From positions 1 to 64,000 of the forward strand of contig CAWIOU010000044.1 of assembly GCA_963837805.1 (NCBI GenBank): DNA of 64,000 bases. Reading direction: 5' to 3'. A program made the position numbers and the translations under genes. The first letter of the stretch is position 1. Every line of letters starts with the position of its first letter. This document shows, piece after piece, positions 55,700 to 64,000 of the stretch. This stretch comes from Bog-756 sp963837805 (lineage in GTDB: Bacteria; Actinomycetota; Acidimicrobiia; Acidimicrobiales; RAAP-2). The notes below the pieces were generated by a model, which saw only the letters and a list, made by a program, of their open reading frames with translations, was not told where the DNA came from and did not search any database.

Positions 55700-55909
55700 C
55701 TACTCGGCCAGGGGGTCGTCCTCGGCGAAGGCGTCATCCCTCGGTGCGGTACCGAGGATCTCGTCGTAGTCGTCCTCGGTGGCCAGGCACCACGAGGCGT
55801 GCTTGTCGTCGGGCTCGGCGCCGCATTCGGGGCAGCTCCGACTGGCCGTGGCGACCGATCGCTTCAGGCTGCGCGCTTCTTCGAAGCGGCGATGGCGTCC
55901 CTTCTTCAC
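55700..55909 (-). CDS. small zinc-ribbon-like protein
   Basis: 69 residues: basic N-terminal half (VKKGRHRRFEEARSLKRS), one CPEC plus a later Cys in KHASWCLATED, and an acidic C-terminus. The knuckle could bind zinc in a dimer or with the N-terminal region. GTG 55909 is chosen because AAGGAG lies 8 bases upstream. Function unknown; convergent with the cysteine-rich gene. Confidence 0.6.
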   Translation of the reverse strand: MKKGRHRRFEEARSLKRSVATASRSCPECGAEPDDKHASWCLATEDDYDEILGTAPRDDAFAEDDPLAE

Positions 55910-56050
55910 GGAAACAACTCCTTGCCCCACCAGGGGTGGCACGCACTCCGATCACCCGCTGACCGGGGTGACCCCTCTCACCAATGCAGCCCAGTGTAGT
56001 GCGGGGCGCCGTCATTCGTAGCGCACCGGCGGCACCGGTACCATCGGGGC

Positions 56051-56284
56051 ATGGCTGCTCAATTCGATCCCCAGGCCATGGTGGAACGGTTCCGGGCCAG
56101 GGCCGATGCGGTGAGGTCCCGTGGCCTGCCCCCCATCGAGGGGCCGGACCGTGAGCGGTTCAAGCAGCAGGCGCAGGCCGATTTCATGGACTTCGCCATG
56201 ATCGGGGACGCCGAACCTTCGATCGAGGAGGGCGTGCTGACCCTCCGGATCGACCTGCGGCCCCCGGCCGCGACCGAGGAATGA
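56051..56284 (+). CDS. small hypothetical protein (77 aa)
   Basis: Predicted helical and charged: MAAQFDPQAMVERFRARADA, PDRERFKQQAQADFMDFAMI, then strands SIEEGVLTLRIDLRPP. No recognised family. ATG 56051 follows TACCAT (56039-56044) by 6 bases with no Shine-Dalgarno, so a leaderless transcript is likely. Good codon use (G/C at third positions) supports it being real. Confidence 0.6.
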   Translation: MAAQFDPQAMVERFRARADAVRSRGLPPIEGPDRERFKQQAQADFMDFAMIGDAEPSIEEGVLTLRIDLRPPAATEE

Positions 56285-56331
56285 GACCCGGCCGGTGGCG
56301 ACGGCCATCGGCCCCCCTCCGGGCCCGGGGC

Positions 56332-56949
56332 TCATCCGCCGTAGTTCATCCGGGTGTCCTCCATGCGCAGCACACCCGATTCGTCGGCCGGGGCCGGATC
56401 CCCGCCCTCCGGGCCTGACTCACCGACATCGACCACCTCACCGATGAAGAGGACGTGACTGGCCACTGCGTCCGGTGGGTCACCGTCCCACCGGAGGAGG
56501 TGACGCACCTCGCAGGCCAACCACGACCGGGCCACCGTCAGGCAGGGGAAGCCGCCGGTGACCTCGCGTACCGGTTCGCCCTGGATGGTGACGGCGCGGC
56601 CGTCCGGGTCGAGCACCACCGAATCGGCCGGCTTGACGAACCGACGGACGACGGCGCGGGCCGACCTCGGCAACACGCTGACCGCGAACCCGCCGCCGTC
56701 CTCGACGAGACGCCGGGTCACCGAGCCATGCTCCACGGCTACGGCCACCAGCTTGGGCGTGGTGGCCACCTGCATGACCCAGTTGCAGGTCATCATGTTG
56801 CGCTCGGCTCCCGCCCGGCTGCCCAGGACGAAGAGCCCGGTGGGCAGCGACCAGAGCACCCGCCGGCGCTGACGGTCGTACTCGTCGTGGTCGCGGTCGG
56901 CGGGGAACGGCCCGGCCGGGCCGGTCAGGTCAGTTCCCGAAGGGGTCAT
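56332..56949 (-). CDS. flavin reductase-like FMN-binding split-barrel protein
   Basis: 205 residues. The fold is indicated by LWSLPTGLFVLGSRAGAERN, MMTCNWVMQVATTPKLVAVA, GFAVSVLPRSAR and LACEVRHLLRWDGDP...SHVLFIGEVVDVG, as in NAD(P)H:flavin oxidoreductases that supply FMNH2 to monooxygenases. Partner enzyme not in the window. Its start overlaps the upstream lipoprotein gene by 20 bp. Confidence 0.88.
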   Translation of the reverse strand: MTPSGTDLTGPAGPFPADRDHDEYDRQRRRVLWSLPTGLFVLGSRAGAERNMMTCNWVMQVATTPKLVAVAVEHGSVTRRLVEDGGGFAVSVLPRSARAVVRRFVKPADSVVLDPDGRAVTIQGEPVREVTGGFPCLTVARSWLACEVRHLLRWDGDPPDAVASHVLFIGEVVDVGESGPEGGDPAPADESGVLRMEDTRMNYGG

Positions 56950-57514
56950 TGTTGTCCCCGGAGGGGGCGGTGGTGGCCGTCGACGGCGTATGGCCGGTGA
57001 TGGATTCGATGCGGTCGACGGCGGCGGCCAACATGGGGAAGAGCTTGACCCGCTCCGAGGCCGATCGCCTGAGCAGGGTCCGGTCCCCGTCGGCGCCCTG
57101 GTAGCAGTCGTTGCCGGCGGCGGCGGCGGCCTCGTAGGCCGCGTTGAGGTCGTCGGTCAGCTGGGTGTCCGGGGTGGGGAGGTTGCCGATGGCCGTCTGG
57201 GCGTCATTGGTCAGGAGGGCACAGACCGTCCGCAGCGCGGCGGGCGTGTTGTGGCCGGCGATGGCCACATCGATGTTGCGGGTGTCCGCTTCCACCTGCC
57301 CGACGGCGGCGCCCCCGGCGGCGGTGGTCATCCAGGCCGAGAGCTGGGCGGCGGGCGGGCCCGTCTGATCGAGCGTGCAGCCGGCGGCGAGCGAGGACCC
57401 GAACACCACGATCGAGATGACGACCAGTCGGCAGGCCAACGATCGGGCCGGGCCCGGGGGATGGGGCGGCGGAGTCGGGTGCCGGCCGCCCGCCGTCGGG
57501 GTCGAGACCGCCAC
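56930..57514 (-). CDS. putative lipoprotein of unknown function
   Basis: 194 residues from GTG 57514, which shares a base with the DUF3151 stop (TAGTG); TTG 57535 is an alternative. A Pro-rich cytoplasmic start is followed by a hydrophobic stretch LACRLVVISIVVFGSSLAAGC ending in a good lipobox (L-A-A-G-C), then an Ala-rich helical domain with two further Cys (TVCALL, NDCYQG) that could form a disulfide. Pro/Ser/Thr-rich tail. Unrecognised family. Confidence 0.7.
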   Translation of the reverse strand: MAVSTPTAGGRHPTPPPHPPGPARSLACRLVVISIVVFGSSLAAGCTLDQTGPPAAQLSAWMTTAAGGAAVGQVEADTRNIDVAIAGHNTPAALRTVCALLTNDAQTAIGNLPTPDTQLTDDLNAAYEAAAAAGNDCYQGADGDRTLLRRSASERVKLFPMLAAAVDRIESITGHTPSTATTAPSGDNNDPFGN

Positions 57515-57987
57515 TAGGACGGGAAACCCGTCCAATCAGCACGCCAGGACGGATCGAGCTGACGGAGAAACTGTGCGCAGCGCTCCTCTTCAGCGTGCTC
57601 GCCGATCGCTCCTGCCGCCGAACGCAGGCCGTCGAGGCAACGGAGGAACCCCCGGTTCGGCCCGTGCTCCCACCGGACCAGGCCCGAGCCCTTCCATCCC
57701 GCCGCTCGCAACGCGTCGAGGCCGCGGTGGTACCCGACCCGGAAGCAGGCGTAGGCCTCCACGTCGTCGCGCGCCAACGAGCCGAGTGCGGCCCAGGCGT
57801 TCAGCGAGTCGGGGGCGGCCCGGACCACGTCGGAGACCGCGTGCCGGCGTCGTTCCCCCGGCTGGGACAGCGCCGCCTCGAGGGCCGAACGCACGGTCTC
57901 GGGCTCCTCGGGCAGGACCGTCTCGGGTAACCCGGTGGTCAGCCTGACCGGCGACATGTCCGAACCTTCCCGCCCCGAGCTGCTCAT
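57514..57987 (-). CDS. DUF3151-family protein
   Basis: Actinobacteria-specific family of unknown function. 157 residues with RLTTGLPETVLPEEPETVRS, AWAALGSLARDDVEAYACFR, VGYHRGLDALRAAGWKGSGL, VRWEHGPNRGFLRCLDGLRS and a C-terminal EEERCAQFLRQLDPSW. ATG 57987 follows TACACT by 7 bases (leaderless); ATG 57957 has GGAAGG 7 bases upstream and is equally possible. Confidence 0.85.
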   Translation of the reverse strand: MSSSGREGSDMSPVRLTTGLPETVLPEEPETVRSALEAALSQPGERRRHAVSDVVRAAPDSLNAWAALGSLARDDVEAYACFRVGYHRGLDALRAAGWKGSGLVRWEHGPNRGFLRCLDGLRSAAGAIGEHAEEERCAQFLRQLDPSWRADWTGFPS

Positions 57988-58051
57988 GGCGCTCAGTGTA
58001 GGACCGGGCCGGCGGACCACCTCCGCGGCCACCTCTCCGGGGCTCGGTCGT

Positions 58052-59335
58052 TCAGTCGAACTTGACCAGGTGGTAGTCGCGTTTCCCCGCCGGAGCACCA
58101 GATACCGGCCGGCCACCAGATCGCCGGGGCCGATGATGCGTCCGGCCTCCTCCTCACGGCGGTTGTTGAGGTAGGCCCCGCCCTGCCGCGACGGTGGTCG
58201 CGGCCCGGCTCTTGGACGGGACCAGGCCGGTCTCCACCAGGAGGTCGACCAGCGTCAGGCCCTCGCCGCCGAGACGGGTGCGGGACAGGGTGGTCGAGGG
58301 GGCGTCGGCGAATACGTCGAGCAAGGTGGGTTCGTCCAACTGGGCGACCTCCTCCCCGAACAGGGCGGCGGCGGCCTGCTCGGCCCGGCCGGTCTCGCCC
58401 TCGCCGTGGACGAGGGTGCACACCTGGCGAGCCAGTTGGCGCTGGGCTTCTCGTCGTTCCGGGCGGGCCGCCGTCGCCTCGTCGAGTCCGAGGATGGTGG
58501 CGTGGTCGAGGAACGTGAAGTACCGCAGATAGGACCCGACCATGGCGTCCTCGCTGCGCAGGAAGAACTGGTAGAGCTGGTACGGGCTGGTTCTGGACGG
58601 GTCCAGCCACACCGTTCCGGACTCGGTCTTGCCGAACTTGGTGCCGTCGGCCTTGAGGACCAACGGAGTGGTCAGGCCCCACACCTCCTGGTGACGGACC
58701 TTGCGTACCAGCTCGGTCCCCATGGTGATGTTCCCCCACTGGTCGCTCCCGCCCAGCTGGAGCCGGCAGTCGAATGTGTCGAACAGGTGGAGGAAGTCGA
58801 AGGCCTGGAGGAGCATGTAGCTGAACTCGGTGAACGAGATGCCCTGGTCGGCACGCGTGAGGCGCGACTTCACCGAGTCCTTGGCCACCATCTGGTTGAC
58901 GGTGAAGTGCTTGCCCACATCCCTCAGGAACTCGAAGAGCGACATGGGCCGGAGCCAGTCGGCGTTGTTGACCAGGAGGGCGGGTCCCGACCCGTCCTCG
59001 CCGAAATCGAGGAAGTGCCCGAGCTGACCGCGGATGCCCTCGAGGTTCGTCTGCAGCTCCTCCTCGCTCAGCAGCGAGCGCTCCTCCGACTTGCCGCCCG
59101 GGTCACCCACGAAACCGGTCCCCCCTCCGGCCACCGCGATCGGCCGGTGTCCGGCCAGCTGCAGCCGCCGGAGGTTGCAGACCTGAAGCAGGTGACCGAC
59201 GTGCATGCTGTCGGCGGTGGGATCGAAGCCGCTGTATGCGGTGAGCCGATCGGAGTCGAGGCGTCGTTCGAGATCGGTGCCGGTCATCTGGTGGATCAGC
59301 CCGCGGAAGCGGAGATCCTCGGCGAGGTGAGCCAT
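58052..59335 (-). CDS. tyrS: tyrosine--tRNA ligase (two frame breaks near the 3' end)
   Basis: Class I synthetase charging tRNA-Tyr. Catalytic core with YSGFDPTADSMHVGHLLQV (HIGH motif as HVGH), FDCRLQLGGSDQWGNI and the KMSKS-equivalent GTKFGKTESG. The C-terminal S4 RNA-binding domain starts normally (LVDLLVETGLVPSKSRAATT) but then shifts: one extra base near 58185 (GCGGCAGGG) and one missing base near 58087 (GGAAACGCG). Correcting both gives Q-G-G-A-Y-L-N-N-R-R...Y-H-L-V-K-F-D and the stop at 58052. The uncorrected frame stops at 58154. Confidence 0.92.
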
Positions 59336-59434
59336 GGCCTCAGCCTGCCACGCCGCCGGGTCCGAGTCGTTCCTCCTCGGCCGCTACCATCAGCCGTGTT
59401 CCGCCACGTTCCCTCGGCCGCCCAGGAGCAACCG

Positions 59435-60781
59435 ATGTCCAATCCGTATCTCCACGGAAACTTCGCGCCGGTGGTCGAGGAACGGAGCGACGTCCACGAG
59501 CTTCCGGTCACCGGCGTCATTCCACCCGATCTCGAAGGCCGGCTGCTCCGGAACGGTCCCAATCCGGCGGTGCTGCCGCTCGACGAGAGCGACTACCACT
59601 GGTTCAGCGGTGACGGGATGGTCCACGCCATCTCCCTGGCCGGCAGCAGGGCCACCGGCTTTTCCAACCGCTGGGTCCGGACCCGGGCGCTGGCCGCCAA
59701 AGTGGGGACGGCTCCCCCCAAGGGTCCGGGCGAGCCGATCGACGGTCCGGCCAACACCCACGTCATCAGTCATGGCGGCACCACGTTGGCCCTGGTGGAA
59801 TCCGGGTTCCCGCACGCCCTCTCGTCCGATCTGAGCCGGGCCCGGGTCCACGACTTCGACGGGGCCCTGGCTTCGCCCATGACCGCGCACCCGAAGGTCG
59901 ACCCCATCACCGGCGAGCTGATCTTCTTCGGCAGTGACGTGTTCGGGCCGCCCTTCCTCCGCTACCACGTGGCCGACGCGTCGGGCCAGCTGGTCCGCAC
60001 CGAGGAGATCGCCATCCCGGTGGCCACCATGATCCACGACTTCGGGGTCACCGCCACCCGGATCGCCTTCCTCGACCTGCCGGTGGTGTTCGATCTCGAG
60101 TTGGCCGCCGCCGGGCGTACGATCCCCTACCGGTGGATGCCCGAGGCCGGTGCCCGGGTCGGCGTGATGCCCAGGGCCGGAGGCAATGCGGACATCCACT
60201 GGATCGACATCGACCCCGTCTACGTCTTCCACGTCCTCAATTGCTTCGACGACGGCGATCGGGTGGTCATCGACGTCGTCCGCTACGACAAGGCGTTCGA
60301 CACCGCGCCGGGAGAACCGATCAGTCTGGACACCCCGACGCTGGCCCGGTGGACGGTCGATCCGGTGGCCGACCGGGTCTCCGAGCAGCGACTCGACGAC
60401 ACCCCCGTCGAGTTCCCGCGCATCGACGACGACGTGGCCGGCTTCCGGCACCGGTACGGCTACTGCACCCGGCTCGGCCCGCGTACCGACGACCCGAGCT
60501 TCACCGGCCTGATCAAGTACGACCTGGTGCGCGACGAAGCGGTCCGCTTCGACCCCGGCGAGTTCCTCTCGCCCGGGGAGCCGGTGTTCGTCAAGGCCGT
60601 CGACGGCCGCGGTGAGGACGAGGGCTGGATCCTCAGCGTGATGTACGACGCCACCCGGGACGCCAGCGATCTGGTGATCCTCGACGCCACGTCGTTCGCC
60701 GGTCCACCGGTGGCCACGGTCCACCTGCCCGCCCGTGTCCCGTTCGGATTCCACGGATCGTGGGTTCCCACCGGTCGATGA
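59435..60781 (+). CDS. carotenoid oxygenase family protein
   Basis: Non-heme iron dioxygenase family that cleaves carotenoids or related alkenes. 448 residues, seven-bladed propeller; the four iron-binding His are visible in ASPMTAHPKVDP, VATMIHDFGVTATR, FHVLNCFDDGDR and PFGFHGSWVPTGR, with second-shell Glu/Asp around. Also YHWFSGDGMVHAI and NTHVISHGG. ATG 59435 has AGGAG 6-7 bases upstream; TACCAT at 59385-59390 may be its -10. Substrate unknown. Confidence 0.92.
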   Translation: MSNPYLHGNFAPVVEERSDVHELPVTGVIPPDLEGRLLRNGPNPAVLPLDESDYHWFSGDGMVHAISLAGSRATGFSNRWVRTRALAAKVGTAPPKGPGEPIDGPANTHVISHGGTTLALVESGFPHALSSDLSRARVHDFDGALASPMTAHPKVDPITGELIFFGSDVFGPPFLRYHVADASGQLVRTEEIAIPVATMIHDFGVTATRIAFLDLPVVFDLELAAAGRTIPYRWMPEAGARVGVMPRAGGNADIHWIDIDPVYVFHVLNCFDDGDRVVIDVVRYDKAFDTAPGEPISLDTPTLARWTVDPVADRVSEQRLDDTPVEFPRIDDDVAGFRHRYGYCTRLGPRTDDPSFTGLIKYDLVRDEAVRFDPGEFLSPGEPVFVKAVDGRGEDEGWILSVMYDATRDASDLVILDATSFAGPPVATVHLPARVPFGFHGSWVPTGR

Positions 60782-60913
60782 AGTCGCTCCCCCACCAGGT
60801 GTGACACCAGATTTGGCCCCGATCGTGGGAAACTGTTCCGTCTTCGAAGGACGCCGCAGGACCATCTGCCGGCCGGTCGCTCCCGGCGATCACAAGCTCC
60901 GAGACCAATCCCC

Positions 60914-62308
60914 GTGCCCCCTTCCGAACCCCCCACACCCAGAGGATCCCGCCCCACGGGCCGCTCCTCGGACGGCTCGACCGGACGCCCGCGCGGGTCC
61001 ACCCCTGTCGGGTCGCCGCGCCCGGGACGCGAGCCCGAGTTCCCCGGACCCATCCTCGGGGGCCAGGTCGAGGTGCCGTCGAGACGCGAGCTCAAACGAG
61101 CGAAGAAGCGTCGGCGGCGACCCGCCGAGCGGCTTCTCCGGGTGGCCATCGGGCTGGTGGTGGCACTGCTCGTCGTCGCCGGGCTGGGCTACGGCTACTT
61201 CCGCTACGAATGGAGCAAGGTCTCCTCCAGCCCCTGTTCGTCGTGCGTCGCCGCCGCCAACGGGCAGCCCTACAACGTGCTCCTGATCGGCTCCGACAGC
61301 CGGGCCGGTGAAACGGCAGCGGAGGCCCAGCAATTCGGCAATGCCACCAATGCCGGTGGGCAGCGGAGCGACACCATCAAGATCGTCCACGTCGATCCGG
61401 CGGCGGGCACTGCCTCCACGCTGTCGATCCCCCGGGACACCTACGTGACCCTCTCCGGGCTGCCGGCCAACACCCAGCTGGCCAGCGCCAACAAGATAAA
61501 CGCGGCGTTCAGCGGTGGCCCCGACGCCCTGATCAAGACCATCCAGAACACCTTCGGCATCCCGATCAGCCACTACATCGAGATCAGCTTCTTCGGCCTC
61601 CAGGATGCCGTCAACGCCCTCGGTGGCATCTCCATGGACTTCCCGTACCCGGTGCGAGACCAGGACTGCTCGACCGGTGTCTGCTACAACAACTCCGGAC
61701 TCAACATCCCCACTGCGGGATGCCAGGTGCTCAACGGACCCCAGGCTCTCGCCCTGTCGCGCTCGCGCTACTTCGAGTACTACGCCAACGGCGAGTGGAA
61801 CTCCGATCCCTCGGCCGACATCGGCCGCATCGAGCGTCAGAACCTGATCATCTCGGCCGCCCTGGACAAGGCCAAGTCGACGTACAACCCGTTCAGGCTC
61901 AACTCCTTGCTCACCTCGGTGGTCCACGACTTCAGCAAGGACAACGGCCTCACCCCCAATGATCTCTTCGCCCTGGCCGAGCGCTACCACGCCTTCTCCG
62001 GTTCCGAGCTCCAGGCCTTCACCCTTCCGACAGCCGGGGCCTACTCGTCGGTGGCCGGCGACGTCGAAGTCGTCCAGCCCGATGCCGCCGCCCAGATGAT
62101 CACCCAATTCCTGGGCGGCGACGTGGGACCGATCGTGACGCCGCCGCTCGATTCCTACGGCAATCCCATGACCCTCCCGGTCACCACCACACCGAGCACC
62201 GCGGCCACCAGCCCGACGTCGGCGGCCCAGACGGCACCGACCAGTCCGAGTCCGACGACGACCGTGCCGGCACCCGCCATTCCCTCCTACGACCCCCGGC
62301 CCTGCTGA
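60914..62308 (+). CDS. LytR-CpsA-Psr (LCP) family cell-wall ligase
   Basis: Attaches polymers such as arabinogalactan or teichoic-type glycans to peptidoglycan. 464 residues: long basic/Pro-rich cytoplasmic N-terminus (1-75), one membrane helix about 78-100 (LLRVAIGLVVALLVVAGLGY), then the LCP domain: NVLLIGSDSRAGE, GQRSDTIKIVHVDP, LSIPRDTYVTLSG (catalytic Arg), NKINAAFSGG and GGISMDFPYPVRD. Extracellular cysteine pairs (SPCSSC; DCSTGVC) may form disulfides. Thr/Pro/Ser-rich tail. GTG 60914. Confidence 0.93.
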   Translation: MPPSEPPTPRGSRPTGRSSDGSTGRPRGSTPVGSPRPGREPEFPGPILGGQVEVPSRRELKRAKKRRRRPAERLLRVAIGLVVALLVVAGLGYGYFRYEWSKVSSSPCSSCVAAANGQPYNVLLIGSDSRAGETAAEAQQFGNATNAGGQRSDTIKIVHVDPAAGTASTLSIPRDTYVTLSGLPANTQLASANKINAAFSGGPDALIKTIQNTFGIPISHYIEISFFGLQDAVNALGGISMDFPYPVRDQDCSTGVCYNNSGLNIPTAGCQVLNGPQALALSRSRYFEYYANGEWNSDPSADIGRIERQNLIISAALDKAKSTYNPFRLNSLLTSVVHDFSKDNGLTPNDLFALAERYHAFSGSELQAFTLPTAGAYSSVAGDVEVVQPDAAAQMITQFLGGDVGPIVTPPLDSYGNPMTLPVTTTPSTAATSPTSAAQTAPTSPSPTTTVPAPAIPSYDPRPC

Positions 62309-62313
62309 TCGGG

Positions 62314-62334
62314 CCGGAGCTGCCAACTCCGGCT
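62314..62334. terminator. hairpin between the convergent LCP and menD genes
   Basis: gccggag-ctgccaa-ctccggc forms a perfect 7-bp stem in the 25-bp gap between the two stop codons. No T-run on either side, so it may act as a weak bidirectional terminator or 3' end stabiliser. Confidence 0.45.
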
Positions 62335-64000
62335 CAGCGCTCGACGGCCTCGACGATGGCGTCGTTGATCCGACGGTGAACGGCCACGTTCTCGGCCCGG
62401 TCGGGGAGCCGGACCCGGATCACCGACATCGAACCCTCAGCCAGGCGACGATCCAGGCACTCCTCGAAACCGGTGCCGGCTCCATCCCCGCACTCGTCGA
62501 CCGGCCAACCGAAGCCGGCGGCCACCGCCGCGACGTCGGCCGTCTGCGGCGTTCCGAAGAGCACGTCGAACACCTCGTCGTCGAGCGACGAGGCCGGGTC
62601 GAGGAACGAGAAGATGCCGCCGCCGTCGTTGTCGGCCACCACGAGGGTCAACGGGGCGGTCAGTCCCCCGGCCCGCACCAGGGCCGACACATCGTGGAGG
62701 AAGGCCAGATCGCCGAGGAGGGCCACGGTGGGATGAGGCGAGACCAGGGCCACGCCCAACGCCGTCGACACCACCCCGTCGATGCCGTTGGCCCCCCGGT
62801 TGGCCACCACCCGAGGCGGGTGGGGCCGCGCGCAGCCCGAACGCCTCGAGGTCGCGGACCGGCATCGACGACGACACCACCAACGTGGATGCTGACGGCA
62901 TCCGGGCGAAGAGGCGATGGGCCAGCGACGGTTCGGTCAGGGGACCCTGGACGCCGGCGGACCCATCGTCGGCCCCGAGCGCGCCGATCACGGACCGGGC
63001 CTCTGATTCGGCACCCACCCAGTCCTCGTGCCATCCCCGGGGGACATCGCCACCATCGGACGCCGAGGCCGCGGCGCCGCGGGCCGCCTCCTCGCAGAAC
63101 AGTGTGGGGTCCGAACGGATGAAGGCCGACGCCTCCCGCTGCGGATCGCGCCAGCGGGTCCACGGATCGATCACCACCACGTCGGCGCCGTGGGCGGCCG
63201 ACAGCCGACACGAACCCGTTGACCACCTTGGACGCCCAGGGCTCGCCCAGCCGTAGCACGGTCTCGGGCCGGTGCCGAGCGGCGAACCGCTCCGAGCGGA
63301 GGATGCCATCGGCGGCGCCGATCATTCCCGGCCGGGGGAGGCGCATCCCCGAGCGCGGTTCGGCCAGCACCGGCCAGCCCAGGGCGTCGGCCAACCCGAA
63401 CACGGCGTCGGGATCGCCACTGCCGGCCCCGGCCACGATGAGCCCGCGCCGCCGCCGGTGGAGACGTCCGGATTCGACCAAGGCGCGCACCGAGTCGGGC
63501 GGAGGGGCCAGCGGCCCTTGGACCACCTGGTGCCAGGGTCGCCCGTCCGGCCGTCCCGGGCCCACTCCTCCTCCGGCGGCCTGATCACCGAGGAGCGGCT
63601 CCCGGAAGGGCAGGTTGAGGTGGACGGGACCGGGCCCGCTCGCCCCCGACGCGGCCTCGGCCACCGAGCGGGCGGCGAGGGACCGCCACGTGGTGCGCGC
63701 CGCCGGGTCGGCCACACCCGGGATCGCAGAACCAGCGCACCGACCCGCCGAACAGATGGGCCTGGTCGATGGTCTGGGGGGCACCCACGTCGTGGAGCTC
63801 CGGCGGCCGGTCGGCGGTGCAGACGATGAGGGGCACCGTCCCGAGGTCGGCCTCGACCACTGCGCGCATGGAGCTCGGCCGCCGCCGTGCCACTGGTGGT
63901 GAGCACCAGGGCCGGGCGCCCGGGCGCCCGCCCGATCCCGAGGGCGGTGAACCCGGCCGAGCGCTCGTCCAGGCGGACATGGACGGCCATGGACGGATGG
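62334..64000 (-). CDS. menD: MenD, menaquinone synthesis (partial, four frame breaks)
   Basis: ThDP enzyme making SEPHCHC from isochorismate and 2-oxoglutarate. Conserved blocks, in order but in different frames: HVRLDERSAGFTALGIGRAP and LVLTTSGTAAAELH; then VPLIVCTADRPPELHDVGAP and QTIDQAHLFG; then GPGPVHLNLPFREPLLG; then TLVVSSSMPVRDLEAFG; then NRGANGIDGVVSTALGVA and the ThDP-binding GDLAFLHDVSAL...DNDGGGIFSFL to the stop at 62334. Frame switches near 63.87, 63.72, 63.21 and 62.83 kb, each explained by one extra base. The gene continues past the right edge, so the N-terminus is missing. Confidence 0.88.

Noticed and set aside
58406..59395. Long plus-strand extension upstream of the carotenoid oxygenase
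   Set aside because: It is antisense to tyrS; a good SD plus ATG at 59435 marks the real start.

Overview
This 64 kb window is a high-GC, densely packed stretch of bacterial core chromosome. The gene order and families point to the Actinomycetota, and I infer a lineage outside the classical Streptomyces/Mycobacterium groups, possibly class Acidimicrobiia. The evidence is mihF-gmk-rpoZ-coaBC-metK-priA, argCJBDFRGH, infC-rpmI-rplT-pheST, a DUF1844 gene beside infC, a DUF3151 gene, a helicase-dead type PriA, DipZ, NTG start codons and many apparently leaderless promoters. I see no rRNA, tRNA, CRISPR array, IS element, prophage or integrase.

Layout. 0.3-2.3 kb: lipoprotein, ECF sigma factor and zinc-finger anti-sigma operon, downstream of dipZ (2.5-4.4 kb). 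4.5-13 kb: complete arginine operon argC-J-B-D-F-R-G-H (minus strand) with a tandem ARG-box operator at 13.05-13.08 kb. 13.2-20 kb: a small plus-strand gene, then infC-rpmI-rplT-rRNA methylase-pheS-pheT (minus). 20-22.4 kb: DUF1844 protein and an MFS transporter (plus). 22.1-34.7 kb: one long minus-strand run, mihF-gmk-rpoZ-coaBC-metK-priA-def-fmt-rpe-ribD-ribBA-ribH-hisG-CSD protein. 34.8-38.6 kb: an accessory block (5-oxoprolinase genes pxpA and fused pxpBC, a GNAT acetyltransferase, an unknown gene) that separates pyrF from mihF. 38.6-53.4 kb: pyrimidine genes pyrR-B-C-carA-carB-pyrD-pyrF, preceded by aroC-aroK-aroB-aroQ-pepP-efp-nusB, all minus. 53.4-64 kb: prepilin peptidase, Nfu-type Fe-S protein, several small unknown proteins, a flavin reductase, a lipoprotein, DUF3151, tyrS, a carotenoid oxygenase, an LCP cell-wall ligase and the 3' part of menD.

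Neighbouring genes mostly overlap by 1-20 bp in NTGA or TGATG stop/start junctions, so translational coupling is the dominant theme. Regulation that can be read directly: ARG boxes over the argC promoter, a PyrR-binding loop over the pyrR ribosome binding site, an AUA start codon for infC, and extended -10 hexamers 6-7 nt before start codons (leaderless mRNAs).

Caution on the sequence: at least seven otherwise normal housekeeping genes (dipZ, the MFS gene, priA, coaBC, gmk, tyrS, menD) carry single-base frame breaks, 13 in all, with conserved protein sequence resuming in another frame. This looks like consensus indel error more than pseudogenisation. I did not find a convincing undescribed multi-gene system. 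The most interesting signals are regulatory (infC AUA start, PyrR leader, CTGA start/stop junctions) and the sigma/DipZ neighbourhood.
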